Source of the DNA: Methanosarcina siciliae T4/M
GTDB taxonomy: Archaea > Halobacteriota > Methanosarcinia > Methanosarcinales > Methanosarcinaceae
Assembly: GCF_000970085.1 (NCBI RefSeq)
Contig: NZ_CP009506.1
Span: 1,364,001-1,428,000 of the forward strand
Length of the DNA stretch: 64,000 bases
Direction: 5' to 3'
The notes under the pieces are model-generated. The model was not told the origin of the DNA. It did no database searches and saw only the letters and a program-made list of their open reading frames with translations. Each line of letters opens with the position of its first letter. The stretch's first letter is position 1. Position numbers and translations under genes: made by a program. This document shows, piece after piece, positions 63,314-64,000 of this stretch.

Positions 63314-64000
63314 TTTTGATCCACATATCTCAGTTGAGAAACCATATATAGCTCACGTAAGGAGTCCTGACTATTGCGTACGGACTATAAACCTAGAAAA
63401 CATAAGTAGAACTATTGAAACTCCTTTCAAGGTATTTCCAGGAAATGACGTGAATAAACTGAACTTTAGTGATTACTCTTCTGATACTAAAAACGCTATT
63501 TTTGAAAGTGCACGTACTATTCAACAGACTTCAACATGGATGACATTAGATAAATGTTTAACAGAAATGGGAGCAACTCAGCGTAATAAAAAATTACGGG
63601 ATATTTTCAAAATAAGTAAAAAATTCTGGGAAAACTCACTAACTACACTCTCCCTCACATTTCCAAGAAATCCCTTTGAGAAACAGGAGTTTGCTAAAAA
63701 TACATTTGAAGGACTTGATGAAAACAGCTATATTTTTCTTCTTAATTTTATATATTCGAACTCTTCAGCTTTCGTTTTAGTTCCAGATATAAAAATAAAA
63801 CCGGAATCTTCCATAACAAGATATTTAGAAATTATTGATTTCAGCGTCAGACAATTGTCTGAATGGAACAATAAACCAATTTTTGTACCATTACAAATAG
63901 ATCTATCGAAAAGAAATTTGACCCAGATTTTAACCCATTATAAAAATAACAATTACTCAAACATCTGTATTAACTTTAATAATCATCCATGTGACAGTGA
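63300..64000 (+). CDS. Third gene of the PIN operon, cut by the window edge
   Basis: An open frame of 233 codons from ATG 63300 to the window end with no stop. It starts MSALDFDPHISVEKPYIAHV and shows no domain I know; stretches such as SYIFLLNFIYSNSSAFVLVP and KPIFVPLQIDLSKRNLTQIL suggest a mixed alpha/beta protein. Its ATG lies inside the 3' end of the PIN gene, 14 bp before that stop, so it is translationally coupled. The rest of the gene lies to the right. Confidence 0.7.
   Translation, partial: MSALDFDPHISVEKPYIAHVRSPDYCVRTINLENISRTIETPFKVFPGNDVNKLNFSDYSSDTKNAIFESARTIQQTSTWMTLDKCLTEMGATQRNKKLRDIFKISKKFWENSLTTLSLTFPRNPFEKQEFAKNTFEGLDENSYIFLLNFIYSNSSAFVLVPDIKIKPESSITRYLEIIDFSVRQLSEWNNKPIFVPLQIDLSKRNLTQILTHYKNNNYSNICINFNNHPCDS

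Overview
The window reads as chromosomal DNA of a methanogenic archaeon of the genus Methanosarcina (species not determinable from here). The evidence is the gene content: a stand-alone TrpB2, a ThiD-ThiN fusion, an archaeal Sm protein beside ribosomal protein L37e, DUF1699 paralogs, dissimilatory-sulfite-reductase-like proteins, a COG1361/MacB-type export operon and repeated MATE exporters. Intergenic DNA is long, AT-rich, carries TATA-like boxes and is full of short tandem repeats. No rRNA, tRNA or CRISPR array was recognised.

Layout. 0-8 kb is mostly housekeeping: two DUF1699 genes, trpB2, thiDN, lsm-rpl37e-purF and a YjbQ protein. 8-15 kb holds an intact caspase-like peptidase, a 15-bp repeat tract, two MATE genes (one frameshifted) and a MarR regulator. 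15-25.5 kb is a metal and tetrapyrrole region: a CfbA/CbiX chelatase, a CooC-like ATPase split by a stop codon, and two convergent FecBCD-type ABC importers with two SAM methyltransferases. 25.6-34.1 kb holds two more MATE exporters, a Cache-cupin lipoprotein and a four-gene cassette.

That cassette (28.6-32.5 kb) is the most interesting item. A 59-residue peptide ends in a short Cys-rich tail. It is followed by a terminator-like hairpin, a radical SAM/SPASM enzyme with a PqqD-like N-terminus, an unassigned 281-residue protein and a half-length terpene-cyclase-like (QW-repeat) protein. It looks like a ribosomally made, post-translationally modified peptide (RiPP) pathway that may involve an isoprenoid step. 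I do not recognise it as a named system.

34-47.5 kb carries a Kup potassium transporter, a HEXXH protein, a secreted hydrolase, a MacB-like ABC operon, a CoA-ligase alpha subunit and several gene remnants. 47.7-51.8 kb is a redox island: two sulfite-reductase-like siroheme proteins, a divergent HxlR regulator with palindromic sites, a cupin, a CGGC protein, a helical protein and a ferredoxin. 52-59 kb is accessory: an IS1634-type element, GNAT, nucleotidyltransferase and transglutaminase genes, and a broken membrane-protein/CHAT-protease pair. The window closes with a CPA2 antiporter and the start of a three-gene unit containing a PIN-domain protein, cut by the window edge.
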